Part shown: in pieces, positions 46,939 through 55,126 of the stretch | Position numbering within the stretch: the stretch's first letter is position 1 | Layout: each line of letters opens with the position of its first letter | Assembly: GCF_003173055.1 (NCBI RefSeq) | Contig: NZ_QGLF01000001.1 | Coordinates: forward strand, 627,085-691,084 | From: Zavarzinia compransoris | GTDB lineage: Bacteria; Pseudomonadota; Alphaproteobacteria; Zavarziniales; Zavarziniaceae | Direction: 5' to 3' | Length of the DNA stretch: 64,000 nucleotides | Made by a program: the position numbers and the translations under genes | Notes under the pieces: model-generated | The model's database searches: none | Told to the model about the DNA's origin: nothing | The model's input: the letters and a program-made list of their open reading frames with translations, nothing else

Positions 46939-48117
46939 ATGGCCAAGGGCGCGCCGCGTCTTCTCGAAGGCATTCGCATCGTCGATCTGACCTCGATCGT
47001 CTTCGGTCCCTATTGCACCCAGGTCCTGGCGGACATGGGCGCCGACGTGATCAAGGTGGAACCGCCGGCGGGCGACCTGTTCCGCCTGGCTGGCCGGCCG
47101 CCCAATACGCCCTTCATGGGCGCCTGCCACATGACCCTGAACCGGGGCAAGCGCTCCATCACCCTCGACCTGAAGGCGGCGGCGGATGCGGCGGTGATGC
47201 GCGAGCTGATCGCCGGCGCCGATGTCTTCATCCACAATGTGCGCGGCAAGGCCATGGCCCGGCTGGGTTTTTCCTACGACGACCTGCGCGCGGCAAAGCC
47301 CGACCTGATCTATGTCCATTGCGTCGGCTTCGGGTCGGACGGGCCCTATGCCGATCTTCAAGCCTATGACGACGTCATCCAGGCGGCGACCGGGACCGCC
47401 AGCCTGCTGTCCCGGGTCGACGGCGATCCCCGGCCGCGCTTCCTGCCGTCCCTGATCGCGGACAAGGTCGCCGGGCTCTATGGTGCCCAGGCGGTGCTGG
47501 CCGCCGTGATCCACAGGCTGCGCAGCGGCGAGGGCCAGCAGGTGGAAGTGCCCATGTTCGAAGCCTTCACCCAGTTCATGCTGGAGGAACATCTGTTCGG
47601 CGCCGTCTTCGAGCCGGAGACCAGCCCGGTCGGCTATCCCCGCCAGATCGACCCGGAGCGCCAGCCGTTCCCGACTGCGGACGGCCATATCGCCATCGTG
47701 CCCTATACCGAGGCGACGGTCGCCATCGCCCTCGATCTGGTCGGGCGGGGCGATCTCCTGGCCGATCCCCGCCTGTCGAGCCCGCTCGGGCGGATGCAGA
47801 ACATCGCCGTCGCCTATGCCGCCCTGCGCGAGGCGACGCCGGCGAAAACCACCGCCGCCTGGCTGGAGATCTTCCACGCCCACGGCATTCCCGCCATGGC
47901 GGTGCGCGACCTCGGCGCGATCAAGGAGGACCCGCACCTGAAGGCGGTCGATTTCTTCCGCCGCGTCGACCACCCGACCGAGGGGGCTTACGTCCAGATG
48001 CGCCCGCCGGTCAAATTCGGGGCCGTGGGGGAGATGCCGGTCGGCCATGCCCCCGGCCTCGGCCAGCACAATGACGAGATCCGCGCCGAGCTTGCCGCCC
48101 GCCGCCGCGACCGGTAA
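46939..48117 (+). CDS. CaiB/BaiF family CoA-transferase
   Basis: Class III (formyl-CoA-transferase-like) CoA-transferase, 392 residues from ATG 46939 with GGAGG upstream. Marks: [57 protein letters not shown] and the DDVIQAATGTASL region. It probably moves CoA onto the acid degraded by this cluster. A GTG at 46867 is in frame but adds unlikely residues. A GST-like gene follows 39 bp later. Confidence 0.92.
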   Translation: MAKGAPRLLEGIRIVDLTSIVFGPYCTQVLADMGADVIKVEPPAGDLFRLAGRPPNTPFMGACHMTLNRGKRSITLDLKAAADAAVMRELIAGADVFIHNVRGKAMARLGFSYDDLRAAKPDLIYVHCVGFGSDGPYADLQAYDDVIQAATGTASLLSRVDGDPRPRFLPSLIADKVAGLYGAQAVLAAVIHRLRSGEGQQVEVPMFEAFTQFMLEEHLFGAVFEPETSPVGYPRQIDPERQPFPTADGHIAIVPYTEATVAIALDLVGRGDLLADPRLSSPLGRMQNIAVAYAALREATPAKTTAAWLEIFHAHGIPAMAVRDLGAIKEDPHLKAVDFFRRVDHPTEGAYVQMRPPVKFGAVGEMPVGHAPGLGQHNDEIRAELAARRRDR

Positions 48118-48156
48118 AACAGTTCGGGAAGCGAACAATATTATCGAGGGGAGGAT

Positions 48157-48771
48157 ATGAAACTCTATCACTGCGCCGGTGCGCGCTCGTTCCGGCCGCT
48201 CTGGGCGCTCGAGGAACTCGGGCTCGACTACGAGCTTGAAGTCATGCCCTTTCCGCCGCGCTTCGCTCGCCCGGGCTATCTCGAGGTCAATCCCCTGGGC
48301 ACCGTGCCGGCCTTCACGGACGGTGACCTGCTGATGACGGAATCGAGCGCGATCTGCCATTACCTGGGCACCGCCCATGGGCCGAGCGATCTCGTCGTCG
48401 GGGCGGGGGAGGCGGACTATGGCCGCTATCTCAATTTCCTGCACATGTCGGATGCGACCCTGACCTTCCCGCAGACGATCCACCTGCGTTACACGGTCCT
48501 GGAACCGGAGGAGCGCCGCCTGCCCCAGGCCGCGGCCGATTACGCCCAATGGTTCGCCTCGCGCCTGCGCGGGGCGCTGAAGCTGATGGGGCCGGACTAT
48601 GCCTGTGCCGGGCGCTTTACCATGGCCGATATCGCGGTCGGTTACGCGGTGCTGCTGGCCAATGCGATCGGGCTTGCGGCGGCGGTGCCGCCGGCGGCCC
48701 AGGATTATTTCGCCCGGGTCAGCGACCGCGACGGCTTCCGCCGGGCCATCGCTAAGGAGAGCGGCCGATGA
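48157..48771 (+). CDS. glutathione S-transferase family protein
   Basis: Two-domain GST of 204 residues. The thioredoxin-fold N-domain has LYHCAGARSFRPLWALEELGL, the cis-Pro in LGTVPAFTDG and the glutathione-binding pair in MTESSAICHYL. The helical C-domain has FTMADIAVGYAVLLA with the N-capping Asp. GGGGAGG precedes the ATG. The stop overlaps the thiolase-like start. Within this cluster it may act as an isomerase, but this is a guess. Confidence 0.92.
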   Translation: MKLYHCAGARSFRPLWALEELGLDYELEVMPFPPRFARPGYLEVNPLGTVPAFTDGDLLMTESSAICHYLGTAHGPSDLVVGAGEADYGRYLNFLHMSDATLTFPQTIHLRYTVLEPEERRLPQAAADYAQWFASRLRGALKLMGPDYACAGRFTMADIAVGYAVLLANAIGLAAAVPPAAQDYFARVSDRDGFRRAIAKESGR

Positions 48772-50258
48772 GCGACGCCGATACTATTCCCGTCATCGTC
48801 GGCATCGGCGAGATCGCGGACCGGCCGGCGGACCCGGCCCGGGGCCTCGAACCGCTGGCCCTGATGGCGGAGGCGCTGCGCCGGGCCGAGGCGGATGCCG
48901 GCGCCGACCTTCTGGCGCGGATCGACAGTCTCGATATCGTCAATCAAGTCTCCTGGCCCTATGCCGCGCCGGCGCAGCAATTGTCGGACCGGATCGGCGC
49001 CCGCCCGGCCCGCGCCGTCTATGGCCCGGTCGGCGGCGAAAGCCCGATCCGCTACCTCCACGAAGCGGCCCTGCGCATCCGGCGCGGCGATTCCCGGGTG
49101 GCGGCGATCTGCGGGGCGGAGGCGACCAGCACCCTGGCCAAGGCGGCCAAGGCCGGGGTGGCCCTGGACTGGACGCCCAAGCCCGAGACCTTCGAGCGGC
49201 CGCTGCGCGGCCGGGACATCGTGCATCCCGCCTGCGCCCGCCTCGGCGTCGACCAGCCGATCACCATCTATCCCTTCTACGAGAATGCCGCCGCCCACCA
49301 CTGGGGCCAGAGCCCGGCCGAGGCGGCGGCCGAATCCGGCCTGCTCTGGTCGCGCTATGCCGCGGCGACCGCGGGCAATCCTTACGCCTGGCTGAACCGG
49401 CCGTTCTCGGCCGAGGAGATCGTCACCCCGGGCCCGGCCAACCGGCCGATCGCCTATCCCTATACCAAGATGATGGTGGCGAACCCCATGGTGAACCAGG
49501 GCGCGGCCCTGCTGGTCACCAGTCTCGCGGCGGCGCGGGCGGCGGGGATCGCGGAGAGCCGCCTCGTCCATATTCTCGGCGGGGCGGCGGCGAACGAGCC
49601 GCGCGATTATCTTCAGCGCGACCATTATCACGGCTCCCAGGCCCAGGATGCGGTGCTGGAAGCGGCCCGGGATCTGGCCGGCGCGGCCGGGTTCCGGGCC
49701 CTGGAGCTTTACAGCTGTTTCCCCTGCGTGCCCAAGATGGCGCGCCGCACCCTCGGCCTCGGCGAGGATGTCCAGCCTTCGGTTACCGGCGGGCTGACCT
49801 TCTTCGGCGCGCCCCTCAACGATTACATGACCCATGCCGCCTGCGCCATGGTCCGCACGCTGCGCGCGGGCGGCGGCCGCGGCCTGCTCTACGGCCAGGG
49901 CGAATTCGTCACCAAGCATCACGCGCTGGTCTTGGGCGATGCGCCCGGCGGCCTCGATCCCGACTACAGCGTCCAAGCATTGGCCGACGGCCGGCGCGGT
50001 CCGGTGCCGGCCTTCGTGGAAGACGCCGCGGGCGAGGCGGCGCTCGAAACCTTCACCGTCATCTACGGCAGGGACGGCGAGGTGTCGCAGGGCGTCGCCA
50101 TCCTCCGCCTCGACGACGGCGCCCGGACATTGGCGCGGGTGCCGGCGGGGGATGCGGACGGCATCGCCCTGCTGACCGCGGCCGACCGCTTCCCGATCGG
50201 CCGGCGCGGCCGGCTGCGCCGGGCCGCGGACGGGATCGCCGACTGGCAGGCCGCCTGA
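48768..50258 (+). CDS. thiolase-like protein (SCP-x/acetyl-CoA acetyltransferase related)
   Basis: A 496-residue thiolase-superfamily protein of the long type annotated as acetyl-CoA acetyltransferase, with a C-terminal OB-like extension (about 420-496). Thiolase segments include PVIVGIGEI at the start, GAALLVTSLAAARAAGI, and the late TGGLTFFGAPLNDYMTHAACAM. The place where thiolases carry the nucleophilic Cys reads GGESPIRYL, so the classical Cys is missing and the reaction may differ. ATG overlaps the GST stop. Confidence 0.82.
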   Translation: MSDADTIPVIVGIGEIADRPADPARGLEPLALMAEALRRAEADAGADLLARIDSLDIVNQVSWPYAAPAQQLSDRIGARPARAVYGPVGGESPIRYLHEAALRIRRGDSRVAAICGAEATSTLAKAAKAGVALDWTPKPETFERPLRGRDIVHPACARLGVDQPITIYPFYENAAAHHWGQSPAEAAAESGLLWSRYAAATAGNPYAWLNRPFSAEEIVTPGPANRPIAYPYTKMMVANPMVNQGAALLVTSLAAARAAGIAESRLVHILGGAAANEPRDYLQRDHYHGSQAQDAVLEAARDLAGAAGFRALELYSCFPCVPKMARRTLGLGEDVQPSVTGGLTFFGAPLNDYMTHAACAMVRTLRAGGGRGLLYGQGEFVTKHHALVLGDAPGGLDPDYSVQALADGRRGPVPAFVEDAAGEAALETFTVIYGRDGEVSQGVAILRLDDGARTLARVPAGDADGIALLTAADRFPIGRRGRLRRAADGIADWQAA

Positions 50259-50265
50259 CGCGGCT

Positions 50266-50481
50266 TCAGCGTCGCCGGGTCCGGCTGCGGCCCGGGGCGC
50301 TGCGGCCGGGCAGGGCGGCGAGGACGGCGCGTTTCTCGTCGCCGTCCATGAAGCCCCAGGCGCCGATCTCCTCGATCGTGCGCAGGCAGCCGGTGCACAG
50401 CCGGCTGACGGGGTCGAGCTTGCACACCTTGATGCAGGGCGAGGGCGGATCGTCCGCCGGGGGGAAGGATTTGCGGGCCAT
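50266..50481 (-). CDS. DUF1289 family protein
   Basis: A 71-residue protein with the DUF1289 cysteine pattern PCIKVCKLD...LCTGCLRTIEEIGAW, probably binding a metal or iron-sulfur cluster. The tail is Arg-rich (GRSAPGRSRTRRR). It is opposite in direction to the surrounding CoA cluster and ends 7 bp from the thiolase-like stop. Function unknown. Confidence 0.9.
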   Translation of the reverse strand: MARKSFPPADDPPSPCIKVCKLDPVSRLCTGCLRTIEEIGAWGFMDGDEKRAVLAALPGRSAPGRSRTRRR

Positions 50482-50564
50482 GATCGCTCCCTTCTATCAG
50501 CAAAGGGGGCGAATGCCGATTCCGAAGGGACGATCGGGTGATCGGCTTCACCTTGCGCCCGCTT

Positions 50565-50600
50565 GAGCGAATTGCCGATCAATGGATCGGCAATTCGCTC
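50565..50600. repeat. perfect 16-bp intergenic inverted repeat
   Basis: GAGCGAATTGCCGATC (50565-50580) and GATCGGCAATTCGCTC (50585-50600) pair perfectly around AATG. It lies in the 283-bp gap between the DUF1289 gene and the first acyl-CoA dehydrogenase, directly before another hairpin. Confidence 0.85.
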
Positions 50601-50614
50601 GAATGTCCTGGAAT

Positions 50615-50664
50615 AGAGCGGTTTCTCTCGGCAAACCGGTTTCCACTTTGCCGGAAACCGCTCT
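50615..50664. repeat. compound intergenic hairpin with CCGGTTTCCAC loop
   Basis: The outer stem pairs AGAGCGGTTTC (50615-50625) with GAAACCGCTCT (50654-50664). The inner stem pairs CGGCAAA (50629-50635) with TTTGCCG (50647-50653) around the 11-nt loop CCGGTTTCCAC. The same loop with a different but paired stem recurs at 52025-52047. Confidence 0.8.
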
Positions 50665-50765
50665 GACGCAGCGTCAAGCGAAGCACGCTTGATCGGCCGA
50701 TTTCCGCCGTTATCATCGTCGCCCTGAACGCCGGCACGACAACGGCGAAGGGTGAGGAGAGTAGC

Positions 50766-51959
50766 ATGGATCTTTCGTTCAGCGCGGAAGACCTGGCGTT
50801 CCAGCGCGAGGTCAGGGCATTCGTCGCCGAGAACTACCCGGCGGACATCAAGGCGCATTTCGATGCCGGCCTCGAACCCCGCAAGGCGGATTTCGTGCGC
50901 TGGCAGAAGATCCTGTTCGAGAAGGGCTGGGTCGCCCCCGCTTGGCCGCAGCAATATGGCGGCACCGGCTGGACCCCGACCCAGCGCTATATCTTCCAGG
51001 AGGAACTGGGCGCGGCCAATACGCCGGGGATCATTCCCTTCGGCCTCTCCATGGTCGGGCCGGTGATCTATACCTTCGGCAGCGAGGAGCAGAAGAAGCG
51101 CTTCCTGCCCGGCATCCTGTCGTCCGACGTCTGGTGGTGCCAGGGCTATTCCGAGCCGGGCTCGGGCTCCGACCTCGCCTCGCTGAAGACCAAGGCGGTG
51201 CGCCAGGGCGACAAATATATCGTCAACGGTTCCAAGACCTGGACCACCATGGCCCAATGGGCCGACTGGATCTTCTGCCTGGTGCGCACCGACAGTTCGG
51301 TGAAGCAGCAGGAAGGCATCTCGTTCCTGCTGTTCGACATGAAGTCGCCCGGCATCACCGTCCGCCCGATCATCACCATGGACGGCGGCCATGAAGTGAA
51401 CGAATGCTTCTTCGACAATGTCGAGGTGCCGGCGGAAAACCTGATCGGCCAGGAGGGGCAGGGCTGGACCTATGCCAAATTCCTGCTCGGCCACGAACGC
51501 TCGGGCATCGCCGCCGTGGCGCGCTCGAAGCGCGGCATCGCCAAGCTGAAGCAGATCGCCAATGCCGAGCTTTCGGACGGCCGCCCGCTGATCGAGGACC
51601 AGGATTACCGGCGCAAGCTGGCGGAACTGGAAATCGACCTGACCGCCCTCGAATATACCGAACTCCGCACCCTGGCGCGGGAAAGCCAGGGCAAGGGCCC
51701 GGGGCCCGAGTCCTCGATCCTGAAGATCAAGGGCACGGAAATCCAGCAGGCGATCACCGAACTGGCGGTCGAGGCGGCGGGCTATTACGGCTTCGCCTTC
51801 AACCATCGCGCCATGAACGGCAGCAACGAGCCGGTGGTCGGCCCGGCGGCCACGGCCTTTGCTGCGCCTGCCTATTTCAACATGCGCAAGACCTCCATCT
51901 ACGGGGGCTCGAACGAAATTCAGAAGAACATCATCGCCAAGATGGTGCTGGGGCTCTAG
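50766..51959 (+). CDS. acyl-CoA dehydrogenase, large-subunit type
   Basis: FAD-dependent acyl-CoA dehydrogenase, 397 residues. Seen: GYSEPGSGSDLASLKTKA and the FAD-contacting WTTMAQWADW. The C-terminal motif is IYGGSNEIQKNI, where medium-chain enzymes have YEG, so that Glu is Gly. A Glu in GHERSGIA sits where isovaleryl/long-chain enzymes keep the catalytic base. Pairing with the next gene suggests a two-subunit enzyme like those of steroid side-chain degradation. Flanked by hairpin elements on both sides. Confidence 0.93.
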   Translation: MDLSFSAEDLAFQREVRAFVAENYPADIKAHFDAGLEPRKADFVRWQKILFEKGWVAPAWPQQYGGTGWTPTQRYIFQEELGAANTPGIIPFGLSMVGPVIYTFGSEEQKKRFLPGILSSDVWWCQGYSEPGSGSDLASLKTKAVRQGDKYIVNGSKTWTTMAQWADWIFCLVRTDSSVKQQEGISFLLFDMKSPGITVRPIITMDGGHEVNECFFDNVEVPAENLIGQEGQGWTYAKFLLGHERSGIAAVARSKRGIAKLKQIANAELSDGRPLIEDQDYRRKLAELEIDLTALEYTELRTLARESQGKGPGPESSILKIKGTEIQQAITELAVEAAGYYGFAFNHRAMNGSNEPVVGPAATAFAAPAYFNMRKTSIYGGSNEIQKNIIAKMVLGL

Positions 51960-52024
51960 AGCCTGTCCGGAACGACAGTCATTCCGAACATACTCTAACT
52001 CATTGATTCTATGCGTCGTCGGGC

Positions 52025-52047
52025 GGCGAACCGGTTTCCACTTCGCC
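52025..52047. repeat. second hairpin with identical CCGGTTTCCAC loop
   Basis: GGCGAA (52025-52030) pairs with TTCGCC (52042-52047) around CCGGTTTCCAC (52031-52041). Flanking bases GCGTCGTC and GACGATGC extend the stem imperfectly. Related to the hairpin at 50615-50664 by loop identity with a compensated stem change. Confidence 0.8.
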
Positions 52048-52076
52048 TGACGATGCTTCCAAGGGGCGGAACGGTC

Positions 52077-53201
52077 ATGGATTTCAATTACAGCGACGAG
52101 CAGAAGTTGCTCATCGACAGCGTCGAGCGTTTCATCCAGGACGACTACGGCTTCGACACCCGCCGCGCCATCCTGAAGTCCGACGAGGGCTTCCGCCGCG
52201 ACCTGTGGCAGAAGTTCGGCGAGCTGGGCTGGCTGGCCGTGCCCTTCGCGGAAGAGGACGGCGGCCTGGGCGGCACCCCGGTCGAGACCATGATCATCAT
52301 GGAGAGCTTCGGCCGCGGCCTCGTGGTCGAGCCCTATCTCTCCACCGTCGTCCTTGCCGGCGGCCTGCTGCGGGCGGGCGGCACCCCCGCCCAGCGCGAG
52401 ACCGTCCTGCCCGACCTGATGGCCGGCGGCCTGATTGTCGCGGTCGGCTATGCCGAGCCGACCTCGCGCTTCAACCTCGCCGATGTTTCGACCACGGCGA
52501 CGGCGACGGGCGGCGGCTATGTCCTGAAGGGCCGGAAGTCGGTCGTGCTGCACGGGCCGATGGCGGACAAGGTCATCGTCTCGGCCCGCACCTCCGGCGG
52601 CCAGCGTGACGAGGCGGGCATCACCCTGTTCCTGGTCGATGCCGGCGCCGCCGGCGTCACCCGCCAGGACTACCCGACCGTCGACGGGTTGCGCGCCTCC
52701 GAACTCGTGCTCGACGGCGTCGCCGTCGGCGCGGATGCGGTGGTGGGCGAGGTCGGCAGCGGCTTCCTCCTCCTCGAGAAGGCGGTGGACGAGGCGACGG
52801 CGGCGATCTGCGCCGAGGCCGTGGGCGCCATGGAGGTGCTGCACAAGGCGACGCTGGAATATGCCCGCACCCGGGTCCAGTTCGGCCAGCCGATCGGCCG
52901 CTTCCAGGTCATCCAGCACCGTCTGGTCGACATGTATATCGCCTACGAGCAGGCCAAGTCGCTCGCCATCATGGCCAACCTGAAGCTGGATGCGCCCCGC
53001 GAGGAACGCCGCCGCGCGGTTTCCGCCGCCAAGGTGCAGATCGGCAAGTCGGCCCGTTTCGTCGGCCAGCAGGCGGTCCAGCTCCACGGCGGCATGGGCA
53101 TGACCGACGAGTTGAACGTCGGCCATTACTTCAAGCGCCTGACCATGATCGAGACCCTGTTCGGCAATACCGACTATCACCTGAAGCGTTACGCGGCGTA
53201 A
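52077..53201 (+). CDS. acyl-CoA dehydrogenase, small-subunit type
   Basis: Second acyl-CoA dehydrogenase, 374 residues from ATG 52077. The FAD-related RVQFGQPIGRFQVIQH and QLHGGMGMTDELNVGHYFKRL are kept. The C-terminal motif reads LFGNTDYHLKRY, lacking the Glu of one-gene enzymes. By analogy with ChsE-type alpha2beta2 dehydrogenases it is probably the partner subunit of the preceding protein. The 117-bp gap between them holds a hairpin. An upstream in-frame ATG at 52011 would run through that hairpin. Confidence 0.92.
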   Translation: MDFNYSDEQKLLIDSVERFIQDDYGFDTRRAILKSDEGFRRDLWQKFGELGWLAVPFAEEDGGLGGTPVETMIIMESFGRGLVVEPYLSTVVLAGGLLRAGGTPAQRETVLPDLMAGGLIVAVGYAEPTSRFNLADVSTTATATGGGYVLKGRKSVVLHGPMADKVIVSARTSGGQRDEAGITLFLVDAGAAGVTRQDYPTVDGLRASELVLDGVAVGADAVVGEVGSGFLLLEKAVDEATAAICAEAVGAMEVLHKATLEYARTRVQFGQPIGRFQVIQHRLVDMYIAYEQAKSLAIMANLKLDAPREERRRAVSAAKVQIGKSARFVGQQAVQLHGGMGMTDELNVGHYFKRLTMIETLFGNTDYHLKRYAA

Positions 53202-53214
53202 CGCTTGGGATGGC

Positions 53215-54495
53215 TCAGCGGCCGGCGGCCCCGTCGAACAGGCGGGCGCTGTCCCGGCCGCCGGCCTTCACCGCGTTCAAGGCGGCGTCGGCGCATTTGA
53301 CCAGGCCCTGCGGCGTGGCGGCGTCCCGGGGGAAGCGGGCGCCGCCGATGCTCAGGCTCCACGACAGGCGGTGGCCGTCGTAGGTGACGGGGGCGGCGGT
53401 CTGGCGCAGGACGGTTTCGGCCAGGGCGGCCAGATCCTCGGCCCCTTCGGCGAGGACCGCGAATTCGTCGCCCCCCAGGCGGGCGACGACGGCCCTGTCC
53501 CCGAGTGCGGCGACCAGCCGTTTCGCGACCACCCGCAGCAGGTGATCGCCCGCCGGGTGGCCGAAAGTGTCGTTCACTTCCTTGAAGCGGTCGAGATCGA
53601 GCAGCAGCAGGCCGAGCCCGCCGCCGGTCGCCTTGGCCCTGGCGGCCCGCCGCTTGAGGGCGGCCTGAAGAGAGCGGCGGTTGGGCAGGCCGGTCAGGGC
53701 GTCGGTGGTGCTGATCACCTTCAGGCGCCGTTCCGCCGCCCGCTGCAAGGTGACGTCGCGCGAAACGCAGAGGATGCGCACCGTCCGCCCTTCGGCATCC
53801 TGTATGGGGGTCAGGATATTGTCCCAATATTGCGTCCGCCCGGCGCCGATGCTCATGCCCGGGAAGCGGGCGTTGCGGCCGGCCCCGGCCGCCTTCAGGG
53901 CCCGGTGGCCGCGCCGGTGGACTTCCTCGGGCAGGAGGTCGAGCCATTTCATGCCGAACTCGGCCTCATCCGCCGGCACCCCCAGGGCGATGCGGCCGGA
54001 CCGGTTCATCTGGGCCAGCCGGCCGTCCGGCCGGATGATCTTGATACAGTCGATGCTGGCATCCAGCATGCTGGACTGCAATCGCGAGGTTTCCGCCAGG
54101 GACAGATATTGCCGGGCGCGGGCGTCGATGTCGGTCCCGGTGCAATACCAGCGGATGATGGCGCCGTTCCGGCCCCGTTCCGGCGCCGCGATCACGAGAA
54201 CCCAGCGGAAGCCGCCGGTGTGGTGGCGCAGCCGCACTTCGGTCTCGAAGGCGGCCCCGGCGGCGAAGGCAGGGTGCCACCGGGCCGAAACCTGCCGGGC
54301 GTCCGCGTCATGGGCCCAGGCCAGCCAGTCGCCGGTCCCCGCCTCCGGTCCGACGAAATCGGCCAGCTTGCGGTTGAAATGCTGCACCTTCCCGTCCGGT
54401 GCCAGGATCCAGACCATCTGGGGCAGGCAGTCGAGGGCCGGCGCAATGACGGCGACCTCGTTTTCGGGTGGGCGGGACGGCACAACTGTCTCCAT
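53215..54495 (-). CDS. PAS-PAS-GGDEF diguanylate cyclase
   Basis: Soluble signalling protein of 426 residues: two PAS-like domains (about 20-135 and 140-255), then a GGDEF domain (about 265-420) with TDALTGLPNRRSLQ, DLDRFKEVNDTFGHPAGD and the intact active site RLGGDEFAV. It makes c-di-GMP from two GTP. The inhibitory RxxD site is absent at the usual place. No membrane helix. The sensory ligand is unknown. Convergent with the acyl-CoA dehydrogenase gene. Confidence 0.93.
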   Translation of the reverse strand: METVVPSRPPENEVAVIAPALDCLPQMVWILAPDGKVQHFNRKLADFVGPEAGTGDWLAWAHDADARQVSARWHPAFAAGAAFETEVRLRHHTGGFRWVLVIAAPERGRNGAIIRWYCTGTDIDARARQYLSLAETSRLQSSMLDASIDCIKIIRPDGRLAQMNRSGRIALGVPADEAEFGMKWLDLLPEEVHRRGHRALKAAGAGRNARFPGMSIGAGRTQYWDNILTPIQDAEGRTVRILCVSRDVTLQRAAERRLKVISTTDALTGLPNRRSLQAALKRRAARAKATGGGLGLLLLDLDRFKEVNDTFGHPAGDHLLRVVAKRLVAALGDRAVVARLGGDEFAVLAEGAEDLAALAETVLRQTAAPVTYDGHRLSWSLSIGGARFPRDAATPQGLVKCADAALNAVKAGGRDSARLFDGAAGR

Positions 54496-54580
54496 GGTTG
54501 AAGCATAAAATTACTTCCATTATGGAGACATTTTCTGGGCAAATCGTAAACAACGCCGGCTGCACGCCCGGGATGAGAAT

Positions 54581-55087
54581 TCAGGGGGTCAGGCCCAGCA
54601 ATTCCGCGGGCACGCCATGGGCCTCCGGCCAGCCGGCATAGGCGACGTCGGTCGGGCCGATGACCTGTTCGACCATTGTCCAGCCGCCGTCCTTGAAGGC
54701 GAGAAGGGCGAAGATCGTGTCGCCGTCGAGCAGGCCCTCCGCGGCCGCCTCCTTCAGGGGCGTGGTGGCGAAGTCGATTTTCGCGCCGGCGGGGGTGCGG
54801 GGATAGACCACGGCGAAGGCCCAGGACCCCTGGGCCCGCAGCCGGTCGACCTTGAAGATCACCTTCTGCCCGAGAGCCGTTTCGATCGCGGGGCGCAGCG
54901 CATCGAGAATGGGCTTGCGACGGGCATCGTCGCGGCCGACCTCCTCGATCGGGGCAGGGGTGGTTTCGCCCTCCAGGAACAATTGGGCATGGGCCGGCCC
55001 CGCCAATGCCAGCGTGGACAGGAACAGGGCTGGAATCAGTCTGGCCACGGGGCGCCTCCGGTGTTCTGGACGCGCATTGTGGGCCAT
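54581..55087 (-). CDS. exported hypothetical protein
   Basis: Up to 168 residues from ATG 55087; GTG 55048 would start directly at the signal peptide (ARLIPALFLSTLALAGPAHA|QLF). The mature domain of about 130 residues has VIFKVDRLRAQGSWAFAVVYP and DTIFALLAFKDGGWTMVEQVIGPTDVAYAGWP, a pattern seen in small periplasmic proteins of unknown role. No family named. Confidence 0.65.
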   Translation of the reverse strand: MAHNARPEHRRRPVARLIPALFLSTLALAGPAHAQLFLEGETTPAPIEEVGRDDARRKPILDALRPAIETALGQKVIFKVDRLRAQGSWAFAVVYPRTPAGAKIDFATTPLKEAAAEGLLDGDTIFALLAFKDGGWTMVEQVIGPTDVAYAGWPEAHGVPAELLGLTP

Positions 55088-55126
55088 GGCGGGCGGCGGG
55101 GGAATGGGGCCCGCCGCCCGGCGCGG

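Noticed and set aside
48705-53180. Open frame of 1,491 codons on the minus strand
   Set aside because: It runs antisense across the thiolase-like and both acyl-CoA dehydrogenase genes and shows no domain; long antisense frames are common in high-GC genomes.
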